DNA from: Taxillus chinensis
Lineage: Eukaryota > Streptophyta > Magnoliopsida > Santalales > Loranthaceae
Assembly: GCA_023512835.1 (NCBI GenBank)
Contig: CM042089.1
Span: 26,850,440-26,914,439 of the forward strand
Direction of reading: 5' to 3'
Length of the DNA: 64,000 bases
Shown: positions 1-11,587 of the stretch, in pieces
Numbering within the stretch: position 1 is the first letter of the stretch
Layout of the letters: each line of letters starts with the position of its first letter
The notes under the pieces: generated by a model
What the model was told of the DNA's origin: nothing
The model's input: only the letters and a program-made list of their open reading frames with translations
Database searches by the model: none
Position numbers and translations under genes: made by a program

Positions 1-947
1 ACAAAAGTTCAAAGTATTATCTTAATTCATACATGACAATAACATTAATAAATATAATACAAAAATAATGCAATATCATTTACTAATAACCGTTTCTTTT
101 TGGAAGAATTTTCAATTGGTATTGATGAAAATATTCTTGTTGCGTTAGAGGTGACGTGTTTACATTCATTGTCATAATTGCAACCTTCTCTCTCAAGGTT
201 TCCCTCTCCTCTCTCATTCTTTCCCTCTACTATTTCATTATTGAAAAATAAATTGTTTCTTCTATTTTATTCTTTCCCTTTCCTCTTCCATATTTCTAAA
301 TCAAATTTCTTCCTTCATACAAAGACACTTATTCTCTAGGTCCATATATTGAACAAATTCCAATCTCCATTGGCCATCCAGCCCAATGGTCTCTCCAAGT
401 TTATATTGGAATCATTTGCGACACCTTTATCTTGATTTACCAAAGAAGATGTCTCCGTTTTCTTTATTTTTGGTATCTCCTTTTGATGACTATTCACTCA
501 TTTTGGTATACTTCAACACGTTCCAACAATGTTCAAACATAATTTTTTTTCCATATTCTCCTTTATTTTGCTTGATCAAACTAAAACTGTAAAGACCCGT
601 ATTTGGGTAATGCTAAGAGACAGCCATTCTAGGAGGATAAAAACATCTAGACGATATTATGTTTGTTCGTGTGAGCATTTTGATAGTATTTGGGTTCGAT
701 TCCGAGTTGGGACCCCAAAAGGCTTATCAGTTGACTTTTTAGGGATTTATTAGTTGACCTTGCATTTGAGCAGTCAGTTGAGTTGAAAAACATTTACATA
801 GTGATGTGCTCATCATTTCAAGCATTTTGACTATATTTGAGCTCAATTTGAAGTTCATAACCTCGAGAGGTTAATTATTATTTTGGAGGCTGATTAATTA
901 AAGAGAAAGGCAGTAAATGTAAATAGGAGGTGAAGAAATAGGTCTTC
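1..947. other. AT-rich flank with possible LTR fragment
   Basis: No gene is supported here. The only recognisable piece starts near 587, where TGTAAAGACCCGTATTTGGG resembles the first bases of many plant Gypsy-type LTRs. No partner LTR, PBS or coding region goes with it, so it is at best a truncated fragment. The short open frames in this stretch have no recognisable domain. Confidence 0.35.
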
Positions 948-2404
948 TGTTGGGAAAAATATGATTTGATGATGTTGTCATGAATTTCTAAGTCTGGCGA
1001 CTCGAAGAGTCGAAGTCTGAAGAAAAGAAAAGTGTTAGTACACGGGATGATAAACGACTTGAAGGCTCAAAAAGTTACAAACCATAAGTTAACATTGAGA
1101 TTCAGAGACTCGAAGAGTCGAAGGGTCGAAGATACTCAACCGCAGAATCTGTCAAATCATAACAATTCTAAGACTCAATGACTCAAAGGTCGAAGAGTCA
1201 AGACAATAGAACTTCAGGAATTGACAGAACATAAAATGTAACTGAGACTCAAAGACTCGAAGAATCGTCGACTCGAAGAGACGAAGAGTCGAGGATAGTT
1301 AATCAATAAAGCCATGACTTATAGACTCGAAAGGTCAAGAGTCGAAGACTCATTTCGTAATATACTATAATTGGCTAAGCAAACTACATGAAGAGTTAAA
1401 GACTCGTAGAGTCGAAGACTTATCATACGTTCGCAAACTCGAAGAACCAAAAGGTCATAGAACGTCTTAGCCACTTTAAGCAAACTGAGCGACTCGAAGA
1501 CTCAAAGGCTCGAAGGAATAAAGTCGAAGACTGATAGCATAAGAGAGCAAGTAGAGATTAAGTAAACTCTTCATGACAACTCTAAGAGTTGAATCGAAGA
1601 GTCAAAGTCTCAAATATCATAGAATGTATTACATGACTTAACCTAAACTGATACATGTTATGAAGACTCGGAGAACTGAAGAGTTGAAGACTTGTAGCAT
1701 CTAACGATGTCGAAGCCAAAAACATCATTTCACCTAACTACACGACTTGACCCAAATCTTCGAGTCACTAGATCTTCGAGTCACCTACCTTTGAGGCAAA
1801 CTCACGATACTCATAACCAACTTAGTGATATCATCAACTACGGTTTGTACAGTTTAACCGCGCCATTCACAACAGTAAACACATTTATTGCTACAATAAA
1901 TGTCGCATTAATGTCAACCAGCTACTTACAGCAGATGAATGATGAAGATCAAAAGTTCCAATATGGGCATGTAACATGTAGTATGGGCAACAGATCTGTG
2001 GGATATGAGCAGATCAATCCATCCTCTGTATTTCCGTAAATTAATGGCTGGAAGTCAGTTTGTCGGGATGGATAGCAACAGGCACATGTAGTTGAACATT
2101 AAATTAAATCTCACATGCACTAAAATATTAATTTATCAACTCTCATAGAAAGTGAGGACTTGGAACTTCAAGGAAAATATATATTGAATTCTAACATGCA
2201 AAATAGAATAACTTCTGAAGAATCAACTCAAGAGTTCCAACGCAAGAGAGAGACACTAAGAGAACTCTTGCTAAGTGTTGTGCTCGTGAAGAACATAGAA
2301 CAAGAACATACTTTGAAGATTATTCAACAAATCTTGTTCAAAGATCTAGCACAACCATCTTGTCACTTTCTGTGTTGTTCATTTACAATCAACAACGTAC
2401 TTAT
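948..2404 (+). repeat. Left LTR (part 1) of the LARD-like element
   Basis: This is the first 1.46 kb of the left LTR. From about 990 to 1700 it is filled with short degenerate repeats on the theme GACTCGAAGAGTCGAAG, an interrupted palindrome (GACTC..GAGTC). At least six exact GACTCGAA occurrences and many one- or two-base variants are visible. The same array recurs in the right LTR. The LTR is cut at 2404 by the Copia insertion and resumes near 11326. Confidence 0.6.
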
Positions 2405-3968
2405 TGAAATCCCCAAATACACGTTGAGAGGGGGGGTGAATCAGTGTATCAATATAATTTTTACCCTTTTCCTTTTCACTCATGATGATCACTTTAGTCA
2501 ATTCCAAATTCTGTGTTTGATGCCAAATAAAAAGAAACAACAAAGACAAGACACACAATAATTATGTGATTCACCCTACAATGAGTAGAACTACATCCAC
2601 GATGTGACCAGCAATCAGCAGATCACAGAATTTTCACTAGCAATTTTAAATAGTATACTGCTATCCAAGGTTCACCACCTTATAGATTTTAAGGTTCACT
2701 TCCCATTGGGTTCACTACCTAATTTCAACAACAACCAAACCTCACTAGTTCTGGTTTTTACAACAATAGTAATAAGAACGAATACAAAGAGAATAATACC
2801 AACCCACAAACGAGTTTTAACACTGGTAATTTAAGATTCCTTGTTCTCTAATCAGAGTACTTCAACGGATTGGTTTGTGATCTTCTCTTTAATGTCATAG
2901 TTAACAAGCTCGTCTTAAGATGATTTCTGTAAATGCCAAGAGATTTACCTCTCTTTTCTATGATCTCTAATATCTCTTCCTTTCTATCTCTTCATATGTT
3001 AATCTTCTCTTTCATAGCCTCCACAACCCCTGGTATATGAGTCAAAAACCCTACATCTTCCTTAATCAAACTTTGGCCATTGATTTCACTCCGTTGATCC
3101 CAACCATTAGATTAACCAACTTAGTTAAGATGTTAACCTAATTGGAGCAGCTAAGCCTCAACTATTGATCTCTTTCACTACTTTATTTCAGCCATTGGAT
3201 CAATCCCATTTAAGTGAAATAGTCTTAGCCATTGGATCAAGCTCACCTAAGTCAACAAATCTCAGCCATTCATCTGGTGAACTCTGATATCCATGTGCTG
3301 GTGTTGGTATTTTGACCATAACTTCCTACACAATGCTTGAATTCAGTTGAAGTTAAAAGCAAAGTTATAGATATTGAAGTCTTTTATCTACTAGTAAAAT
3401 TTGGTGCCATTTGGAGCTCAAAACGTCTATGTGGCCCTATGATTATGGTTTTCGTGTAAGTATTTTGCCCATAACGTTTTGAACAGTGCTCGAATCACTT
3501 GCAGTCAAAAGCAAAATTGTAGATATTGAAGTCCTCTATCTACTGGTGAAATTTGGTGAGCTCAAAACGTCTACACGGCACTATGATTTTGTGTGAACGG
3601 CTGAGTGATTTCACTGATATTGTAAGTATTTTGCCCATAACTTTTTCTACAGAGCTTAAAACGACTCGCGGTCAAAAGCAAACTTGTAGATCTTGAAGTT
3701 CTCTATCCATGAGTAAAAGTTGGTGCAATTATGAGCTAAAGAAGTCTGAACATCACATTATTACATTTGAATGGTTCAGGAGCTGTTCACCTCAATCTGC
3801 TTATCTGGACCTCCTCTTTCATATGGTGCAATTTGGTCTTGAATGGATGTCTATCTTTATCTTCGTTTAAGGTTGACAACAAGGACTGTAGGTGATAGCA
3901 TTATGGTTGACATCAATGACAACACAATCAGCTATGCCAACTCTCAACAACTCACATTGGGAATAACA
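2405..3968 (-). repeat. Copia LTR (3' LTR, left)
   Basis: About 1.56 kb, matching 9590-11140 along its whole length. Both begin with a GAGAGGGGGGGTGAATCA-type segment and contain the same poorly coding AT-rich sequence. The ORF at 2604-2834 and its twin at 9767-9976 are this repeat and not genes. Confidence 0.8.
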
Positions 3969-4546
3969 ATCTCCCCCTTTAGAATTGTTGCCAACCACTT
4001 GTCTCTCCACTTTGACATCTTTGACATCTCACCACTTTGTCATTAACTTCACCACTGCTAATTGTTTCTGAGCCACTGGAAAAACCTACCACTAAAAAAC
4101 ACATAATGGGTTCAACTCTGCTGGAGCCTGTTGAACTACAGAATATAGACTGCGATTAGAAAATCCCCTTCAATCTCACATTACACCTCCTTCAAAAATA
4201 ATTCTTCTGTGCAGTCATACACACACTCCCCCTATATATGACATCTCATATTAATCTTGCACTTTACTTTGCTGCAAACCTTCCTCTATCAAAGGATAGT
4301 TCTCCCCCTGGAAACAACTCTCCTGATAGAAGGTTAACTCCCCCTATCTAGGACATCTCTCCCTCTTTTGACAACAATTCCAAAGAATTAAACAAGGCTA
4401 CATCACAACACATCCTCTGCAAAGTAGATACCACATGAAAGAATTAAGGGTTTTCACAGGAACCTGGAGGGTATCCGGGGTAAATTACTACTCCTTTAAT
4501 GAGAGGGATACACACCAAAACTAGCTCGATGCTGCTCAAATAGTTC

Positions 4547-5021
4547 TCATGGCAAAGGCTTAATAAAAATGCTAGCTATCTGTTGCTTGCTAACTACAAA
4601 GTCCAACTGAACAATCTTCCTCTCCACTTTTTCTCTTAAAAAATGATATCTGATGTTGATGTGCTTACACCTAGAGTGATGAACACTATTCTTACTCAGA
4701 TTTATGGCACTCTGATTGTCACAGTTTATCGCGAGTGTGCCTGCAACTTTTCTAGTCATGTCTCTGAGTTGTCTCTTCATCGAGATCACTTGAGTGTATA
4801 TTGAAGCTGCAGCTATATATTCTGCCTCTGTAGTACTTAAGAACACACTCTCCTGTTTCTTTTTGAGCCAGGAAACACATATGTTGCCCAAAAAAGAATG
4901 CTTCACCTGATGTGGACTTTCTATTATCTCTGCAACCTACCCAATCAGCATCACTGTAAGCAACCAAAGTTAAATTTGTATTTTCTAAATACGAAAGCCC
5001 ATAATCAGTGGTCCCCTTCAC
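4547..5021 (-). pseudogene. Copia RNase H remnant
   Basis: Two overlapping frames together show the RNase H domain: SDADWVGCRDNRKSTSG in 5021-4752, and STTEAEYIAAAS, NCDNQSAINLSKN and HINIRYHFLREKV in 4906-4547. The shift between them (about 4870) is a frameshift. This end lies next to the left LTR, as expected for the 3' end of pol. Confidence 0.75.
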
Positions 5022-5029
5022 ATATCACA

Positions 5030-6281
5030 GAATTCTATTCATTGTAGTCATGTGTGACTCTTTTGGATTAGCTTGATATCGTGCCACAAGACAAACTGCC
5101 TACATAATGTCTAGTCGTGTGGCAGTCAAATGTAATAAACTATCAATCATGCTCCTATAGAGCTTCTGTTCCACACTTAGACCCTCTTCATCCTTAGAAA
5201 TCTGACAATCTACCTCTATAGGGGTAGAAATAGGCTTACTCTCGATCATTCCAAACTTCTGTAGCATGTCTTTAATGTACTTTTCCTGTGATAAGAATAT
5301 ACCATTCTTTCTCTATTCAACTTGCAGACCCAAAAAGTATGATAGCTCTCCTATCATAAACATCTCAAATTTTGCCTGTATCAATTCTGAAAACTTCTTG
5401 CACAAATCTTCACTGTCACCAAAAAAGATTATATCATCCATATACACAATGACTACTAGCTGGCGTCTATCACTCTTCCTGATATACAAGTTGTTGTCTA
5501 CTGTACCTTTCTTGAATTAAAGTCTTCTAAGATACTTATCCAACCTTGAATACTAAGATCTTGGGGCCTGTTTCAGGCCATATAGAGCTTTTTTCAATCA
5601 GCACACTTTGGTCTCGTCATCCCCAAGTATGAAACCATCAGGCTATTCCATATAGACTTCCTTTTCTAAATCTCCATTAAGGAAGACTGACTTCACATCT
5701 ATCTGAAAAATCTTATATTTTAAATGAGCAGCAACTGCCAAAAACATTTGAACACTTTCTAACCTTGCAATAGGGGCAAAACTTTCATCAAAGTCAACTC
5801 CTTCCACCTGCGAATAACCTTTACAAACTAATCGTGCTTTGTTTTGAATGATTTTGCCATCCTCATTCATTTTGTTTTTGTAGACCCATTTGCAGCTAAT
5901 CACATTCTTGTTCTTGAGTTTATCCACTAGCTCCCATGTTTTGTTTTTCTCAATTTGGTCGAGCTCCTCATCTATAGCCTTGATCCAAAAAGGGACATCT
6001 TGAGCCTCTCCAACTAATGCAGGCTCAAGTTGTGAGATTAGAGTAGTAACTTGAATTTGTCTTCTTGTTCCCACTAGTGCATTGGCATCACTAATGATTT
6101 TTGCTCTTTTAGCTTCTACCACTTGAGAGTTCATTAAACTCTTTTTTCTTCTAGTTGACTGTGATTCCGTATCTTCAACTTCTGTCTCTAAATCATTGCT
6201 ATTGCCTAAGCCTGCCTCTTCCTTATCTTCATTGGTAGTGGTCATGGTATACTTTGCTTCTCTCAATGGATCATCAACCAT
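5030..6281 (-). pseudogene. Copia reverse transcriptase remnant
   Basis: The segment 6281-5643 carries the RT start ([65 protein letters not shown]). Below 5640 the frame contains stops, but the palm motif YMDD (VIVYMDDIIFF, near 5440) and the LRYVKGT-like end can be read. This enzyme would copy the element RNA. The catalytic YxDD is preserved, but the frame is not. Confidence 0.75.
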
Positions 6282-6293
6282 TATTGTTGTTGT

Positions 6294-7059
6294 CTATTCT
6301 AAGTTCTTTATTTTCACAACCTTCACATCATAACTATTAACTAGCTTTTGTAACTTGTAATTATTAACCTTGTACGCTTTGCTGGTGTGAGAGTAACCCA
6401 AAAATATCCCTTTATCGGCTTTCTTATCAAACTTGCCGATAGGATCCTTCCTCTTAATATAGCATGGACTTCTAAATACCCAGAAATGTTTCACTGTTGA
6501 TTTATGCCCATACCATAATTCATTTGGAGTCTTGGTAGAATTAGACCTTAACAGGGTTCTATTTAAATATATACTACAACCTGTGTGGCTTCCATCCAAA
6601 ATCTTTGTGGAACATAATTATCTATCATCATAGTTCTTGTCATTTCCACAACTGTTCTGTTCTTCCTTTCTACCACTCTATTCTGTTGTGGTGTTCTTAT
6701 GCTAGATTTTTGATAGAGAATCCCATGCTTTGCCAAATAAGCCTCAAACTCCCAGAAGTGAATTCACTATCATGATCTAACCTCAATGCTTTGATTTTAA
6801 CCCCAAGCTAATTTTTTACTCTCTTGTTATAGTCCTTGAAGCATCTAAATGCATCACTCTTGTACTTGAGATGAATAATAGTGGTCAGTCTACTGAAGTC
6901 ATCAATTGATAACATGAAACACCTCTCGCCATTGGTACCATTAGTTCTCATAGGTCCACATAAATAAGTGTGTATTAGACTCAGGAAACTTGAGCTATTG
7001 TGCTCCTTTGGTTTATGTATTATACTTGTTTGCTTTCTTTCTTGATAAACACCACACAC
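6294..7059 (-). pseudogene. Copia integrase remnant
   Basis: Integrase core similarity begins at 7059 (HTYLCGPMRTNG..., SIDDFSRLTTIIHL) and continues to 6294 (RTLLRSNSTKTPNELWYGHKS, GIFLGYSHTSKAY), which is the usual order of the core and the Copia integrase C-terminal part. The gap 6600-6807 still shows integrase-like sequence, but with stops. Integrase would insert the cDNA; here it is disrupted. Confidence 0.7.
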
Positions 7060-7074
7060 CGTGTCTCTGTCTCT

Positions 7075-7654
7075 CTATAGATCGGGTAAATCAGTCACAA
7101 AATTATTTGTGACTAAAGCCCTCATGTTCTTCTGATTTAGATACCTTAATCTCCTGTGCCATAGGTCATTCTCATCTCGCTTGGCTAAAATAGCAAGTTT
7201 CTTCACTTTTACCTTGGATATGGTAGAAATCTTCATCTGTTCTCTTGCCTCTATCAATTGTATCTGACAGTGCCTTCTTCTTGATAAAGCAGCTTTTGTT
7301 GGTAAATACAACATCATGTCCATCATCATACAACTGAATGACACTCCATAGACAGTGTCTCAACCCTTCAACCAGATACACATTTTCTGATTGCACCTGA
7401 TTGCCTCTAATTTTTGCTTTTTCTTTTCCTCAGATTTGCAACAACCCATTGTCAGCAAATTTGACTGTGCTACTGCTCTTCTCTAAAAATAAATTCAGAA
7501 GCTTCCTATTTCCAATCATGTGTGATGTACAACCATTGTCTAGTATCCAAGTTATATCATTGCTAACTGCCTTCAATGCTATTTCAGCTACATTAGCCTT
7601 CTCCTTTGGCCTGTACTCCATCTTGGTATATGAAGGTTTTATAACATTTGTCAC
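7075..7654 (-). pseudogene. Copia protease and GAG-pre-integrase remnant
   Basis: Reads WILDNGCTSHM, where functional Copia aspartic proteases have D-S/T-G: the middle residue of the active-site triad is Asn. The GAG-pre-integrase motif DLWHRRLRYLNQKNM follows. Overlapping ORFs at 7344-7075 and 7396-7172 show a frameshift inside the domain. The protease would process the Gag-Pol polyprotein; this copy is inactive both by frame and by active site. Confidence 0.7.
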
Positions 7655-8077
7655 CTATTGAGTTCTCACGGCCTTAACATCAACTACATTATGTACTTTT
7701 CTCTATGCTTGTTGATGTTGCTCCTTTGGGATCTGTCCTGGTAGAATGGTCATGCATCTTTTAGCCATGTGACCCTTTTTACCACACCTGTAGTAGTAAA
7801 TATAAGCTAAATTGAATCTATGCCCTCTGCTTTGCTGGGTTCTATTACATTGCTCAGATTTGTGTCCTTACAACCCACAATTGAAACAATACCCTTCAAA
7901 TTTTCTAATCCTTTGAACTCTCTATTCTGGAGCTTGCCTCAAATTAACAATGGTAGTCTTCTTCTGATTCACTATTGCCTTCGGCTTTTTAACTTGCTTT
8001 GACACCTCCCTAGTGTTTTCACTGCATTTGCCCTTGATTTTAGCTTCTAAATCATCATTTCTGATTTCCCTTGCTTT

Positions 8078-9251
8078 TTAGCTTTCTGGACTTGTAGACT
8101 TTTTCTTTTGCAGTTGCATCCTAAGCTCACACACCTCAGCCTCCAACCGTTCAGCATTTAATCTTCTTGACTCAAGTTCTTTAGTGAGATCATCTATATT
8201 CTTGATATACTCTTCAATCTTCACTTTTGATTCCATCAATAGTCTATTGGAATCATCATAAAGTACCTTAACAACTTTCTTCTCTTTCTTCAAAGATTTA
8301 ATTGTGACCCTTTGTTCAATAATCTTCTTTAGAGCTCGATTCAGTTCCTCTCTAAAATCATATTTTAGTTCTTCTTCTTCACAGTCTCCCTCTTGTGAAG
8401 GTTCATATTCTTCCTGACTTTGTTGCTGCATGGACACCATGAATACTTGTTCTTCAATAGCATCTGGTGCCTCCTCCTCAACTAAACTTGAATAATCCAG
8501 AACAACACTAAGATAGTTTCTTAGTTTGTTTAGCTTCTGTTCTGTTGTCTGCTTGCTCCTTTTCTAGAAATGTGGCTTCTTTTTCCTATATAGATCATCA
8601 TCAACATTTCTCTCCTTAGTATCCATCTTCTCACTTGGACACTCTTGAGCAAACTGTCCTTGGGCTCCAGAGTTGAAGCATGTGACGGTAGACTTATCCT
8701 TCCCTTTGCTTTCCAGACTTGTTTTCTTTCAGAATGTTCTAGACAACAAAGCATGTAGCAATTCCTCTTCTCTATCAGTGTCATGTCTACTGATAGATGT
8801 CTCTTCTTGGATAAGTTTAGCTTTTTCCTTTTTGGCATGAAAAGCCATCTCTGCTAGCTAGCTCCTCTTTCTTTTTCTTAGAAGGCTCACCATAGCTTGC
8901 TACCTTCATCTCATATGCAACTAATGTACTTCTCAATCCATTTAATGTCATGGTCTTATATTATCCACTTTATTCTATAACTGACACTTTGGGATTGTAC
9001 ACAACCAGCAATGATCTCAATATCTTCCTTAAAATTTTAGAGTCACTAATCTCATAACCATGCCTTCTACACAAATTGATTATGTCATGCACTCTGTTAA
9101 AGAAGTCTTCTAGTTGATCATTTTCAGTCATCCTCAAAGCTTCATATTGAGCTTTGTATACTTGTAACTTAGCCTCCACAACCTTAGTGTCACCTTCATG
9201 GACACTCCTCAGTTTGTTCCACATATCAAAGGTTGTATCACATTGTAACAC
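8078..9251 (-). pseudogene. Copia gag remnant with coiled coil and zinc knuckles
   Basis: The segment 9251-8970 reads as a UBN2-type gag: the TFDMWNKLRSVHEG and NDQLEDFFNRVHDII segments are typical. Near 8690 is a zinc knuckle with two ligands changed (CFNSGAQGQFAQEC). The segment 8440-8078 (120 codons) is strongly charged and heptad-like, consistent with a coiled coil between gag and protease. Two more knuckles follow at about 7880-7770 (CFNCG.., RCGKKGHMAKRC). Several stops break the frame, so no intact Gag can be made. Gag would form the retrotransposon particle in the cytoplasm. Confidence 0.7.
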
Positions 9252-9589
9252 TCTTAACTATTCATTTTCAGATAAGGCAGTCATGATAAAGTGTTATGCC
9301 TTAGCATCATCCTCATAACTTCTTCGATCAGCATCATTCCAGATATCAGGGTTCTTATAACATGCATACTTGGTAGTTATAGCTTGAGAAACATAAATGC
9401 CATGAGCAACAAGCTATTTTAGCATCCTACCTTTCCATCTCTAATAATTTGTACCATCAAAACTTGGTACACCAGTTCTCATGTTTATACTAGCAAGATC
9501 CATTATGTGGGAATAAAAGCAAACACCTATTGTGAAGATCTAAACCAGGCTATTAAGCCTATCAGGTTTAACCTTGCTCTGATACCAAT

Positions 9590-11140
9590 TGAAATTCTCA
9601 AATACGCATTAAGAGGGGGGGTGAATCAATGTATCAATATAATTTTTGACCTTTTCCTTTTTACCTGTAATGATCACTTTAGTTAATTCCAAATTCTGTG
9701 TTTGTATGCCAAGACATACATCAATTACGTGGTTCACCCTACAATGGGTAGAGCTACATCCACGGAGTGACCAGCAATCAGCTGATCACAGAATTTCCAT
9801 TAGCAATTTTGAATAGCACATTGCTATCCAAGGTTCACTACCTTATAGATTTTAGGGTTCACTTCCATTTGGGTTCACTACCCAATTTCAACAACAACCA
9901 AACCTCACTGGTTCTGGTTTTTACAACAATAGTAATAAGAACAAATACAAAGAGAACAATACCAACCCACAAATGAGTTTCAACATTGGTAATCTAAAAT
10001 TCCTTGTTCTCTGATCATAGTACTTCAACGGACTAGTTCGTGATCTTCTCTTTGATGTCACAATCAACAAGCTTGTCTCAAGATGATTTCTGTAAACGCC
10101 AAGAGCTTTACCTCTCTTTTCTCTGATCTCTAATATCTTTTCCTCTCTATCTCTTCATCTGTTAATCTTCTCTTTCACAACCTCCACATCCCCTGGTATA
10201 TGAGTCAAAAACCCTACATCTTCCTTAATCAAACTCTGGCCATTGATTTCACTCTGTTGATCCCAACTATGGGATTAGCCAACTTATTTAGGATGTGTTA
10301 ACCTAATTGAAGCAGCCAAGCCTCAGCCATTGATTTCTTTCTTTACTTTATCTCATCTATTGGATCAATCCCATTTAAGTGAAAGATTCTTAGCCATTGG
10401 ATCAAGCTCACTTAAGTGAACACATCTCAGCCATTCATTTCGTGAACTTTGTTCTGCATGTGTTGTGTTGGTGTTTTAACCATAACTTCCTCCACAGTGC
10501 TCAAATTCAGTTGAGGTCAAAAGCAAAGTTGTAGATATTGAATTCCTCTATCTACTAGTAAAATTTGATGCCATTTAGAACTCAAAAAGTCTACACATTC
10601 TATGATTATGGTTTTTATGTGAGTATTTTGCCTGTAACTTTTTCTACAGGGCTCGCATTCACTCGTGGTCAAAAGCAAAGTTGTAGATATTGAAGTTTTA
10701 TATCTACTGGTGAAATTTGGTGCCATTTCGAGCTCAAAAAGTCTGCACATCCCTATGATTATGTGTGAACAACTGAGTGATTTCACTAATATTGTAAGTA
10801 TTTTGCCCTTGACTTTTTCTACAGAGCTCAAAACGACTTGCGATCTAAAGCAAACTTGTAGATCTTGTAGTTCTCTATCCATGGATAAAATTTGGTGTAA
10901 TTATGAGCTAAAGAAGTTTGAACATCCCATCATTACATCTAAACAGTTCAGGAGTTGCTCACCTTAATCTGCTTCTCTGGACCTCCTCTTTCATATGGTG
11001 CAATTTGATCTTGAATGAATGTCTATCTCTATCTTCATTTAAGGTTGGCAACACGGACTACGGGTAATAGCACTGTGATTGACAACAATGACAACACAAT
11101 CAACTATGTCAACTCTCAACAACTCACATCGGGAATAACA
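9590..11140 (-). repeat. Copia LTR (5' LTR, right)
   Basis: Partner of 2405-3968, adjacent to the tRNA primer-binding site at 9576-9587, which makes it the 5' LTR on the minus strand. There are many point differences from its partner, so the insertion is old. Confidence 0.8.
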
Positions 11141-11325
11141 CTTGTCACGCCCCGGATTTCCCAACACCGAGAAATTGGCTAGTGATGCCCTATGCCTCGG
11201 ACCCAGGAGGATGAGGGGTTGGTATATGGTCATCTAATACCAAAAAATACGCATGGCAAACTAGAATTTTAGTACCATAAGGCACCTCCCAACCTCTAAC
11301 TCTCAAGACTAGGACATGGGTCCTC
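11141..11325. repeat. Dispersed repeat next to the Copia, also near 33.7 kb
   Basis: Starts CTTGTCACGCCCCGGATTTC, followed by CCAACACCGAG. About 100 bp resemble 33690-33790 (TATCACGCCTCAGATTTTCC, then CCAACACCGAA). It interrupts the left LTR of the LARD-like element, because the right LTR has nothing equivalent at that point. It may be a truncated or solo LTR of another family. Confidence 0.45.
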
Positions 11326-11587
11326 ACAGTATGATTGAATATTCCCAAACTGTTTTTATCTCTCTATATTAACATCCATTGGACTATTCATATACGATTT
11401 GAGGTCTTTCATATCAAAGTTACTAACTCATCTCAGATCTGTCTGCTAGCTCATTAAACTCATATACTATTTTGTCCACTTCTCCATTATTATTGAATTA
11501 TAGTCTGTCTTTGTAATCATCCTTCCAGTATCATTAGCTGCCGCGATAAACGTCTATTCACCCCGCTCTAGACTCACTTTGGGACCA

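Larger units (their letters stand above)
2405..11140 (-). mobile_element. Copia LTR retrotransposon, decayed, with long LTRs
   Basis: Direct repeats 2405-3968 (1564 bp) and 9590-11140 (1551 bp) begin TGAAAT.. and end ..GGGAATAACA. On the minus strand the PBS (TGGTATCAGAGC, initiator-Met tRNA type) is the complement of 9576-9587, two bases inside the right LTR. The polypurine tract AAAGGGGGAGAT is the complement of 3969-3980, next to the left LTR. Flanking bases CTTAT (2400-2404) and CTTGT (11141-11145) look like a 5-bp target duplication with one change. The interior codes, on the minus strand, for gag, protease, integrase, reverse transcriptase and RNase H in Copia order, all broken by stops and frameshifts. 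It sits in the left LTR of the LARD-like element. Confidence 0.85.

Noticed and set aside
990..1700. Direct-repeat array that could be taken for a CRISPR
   Set aside because: Units are degenerate, overlapping and without uniform spacers; the array lies in a plant LTR and is repeated in the partner LTR.
2604..2834. Conserved small ORF with a twin at 9767-9976
   Set aside because: Both lie in the two LTRs of one Copia; the similarity is LTR identity, not protein conservation.
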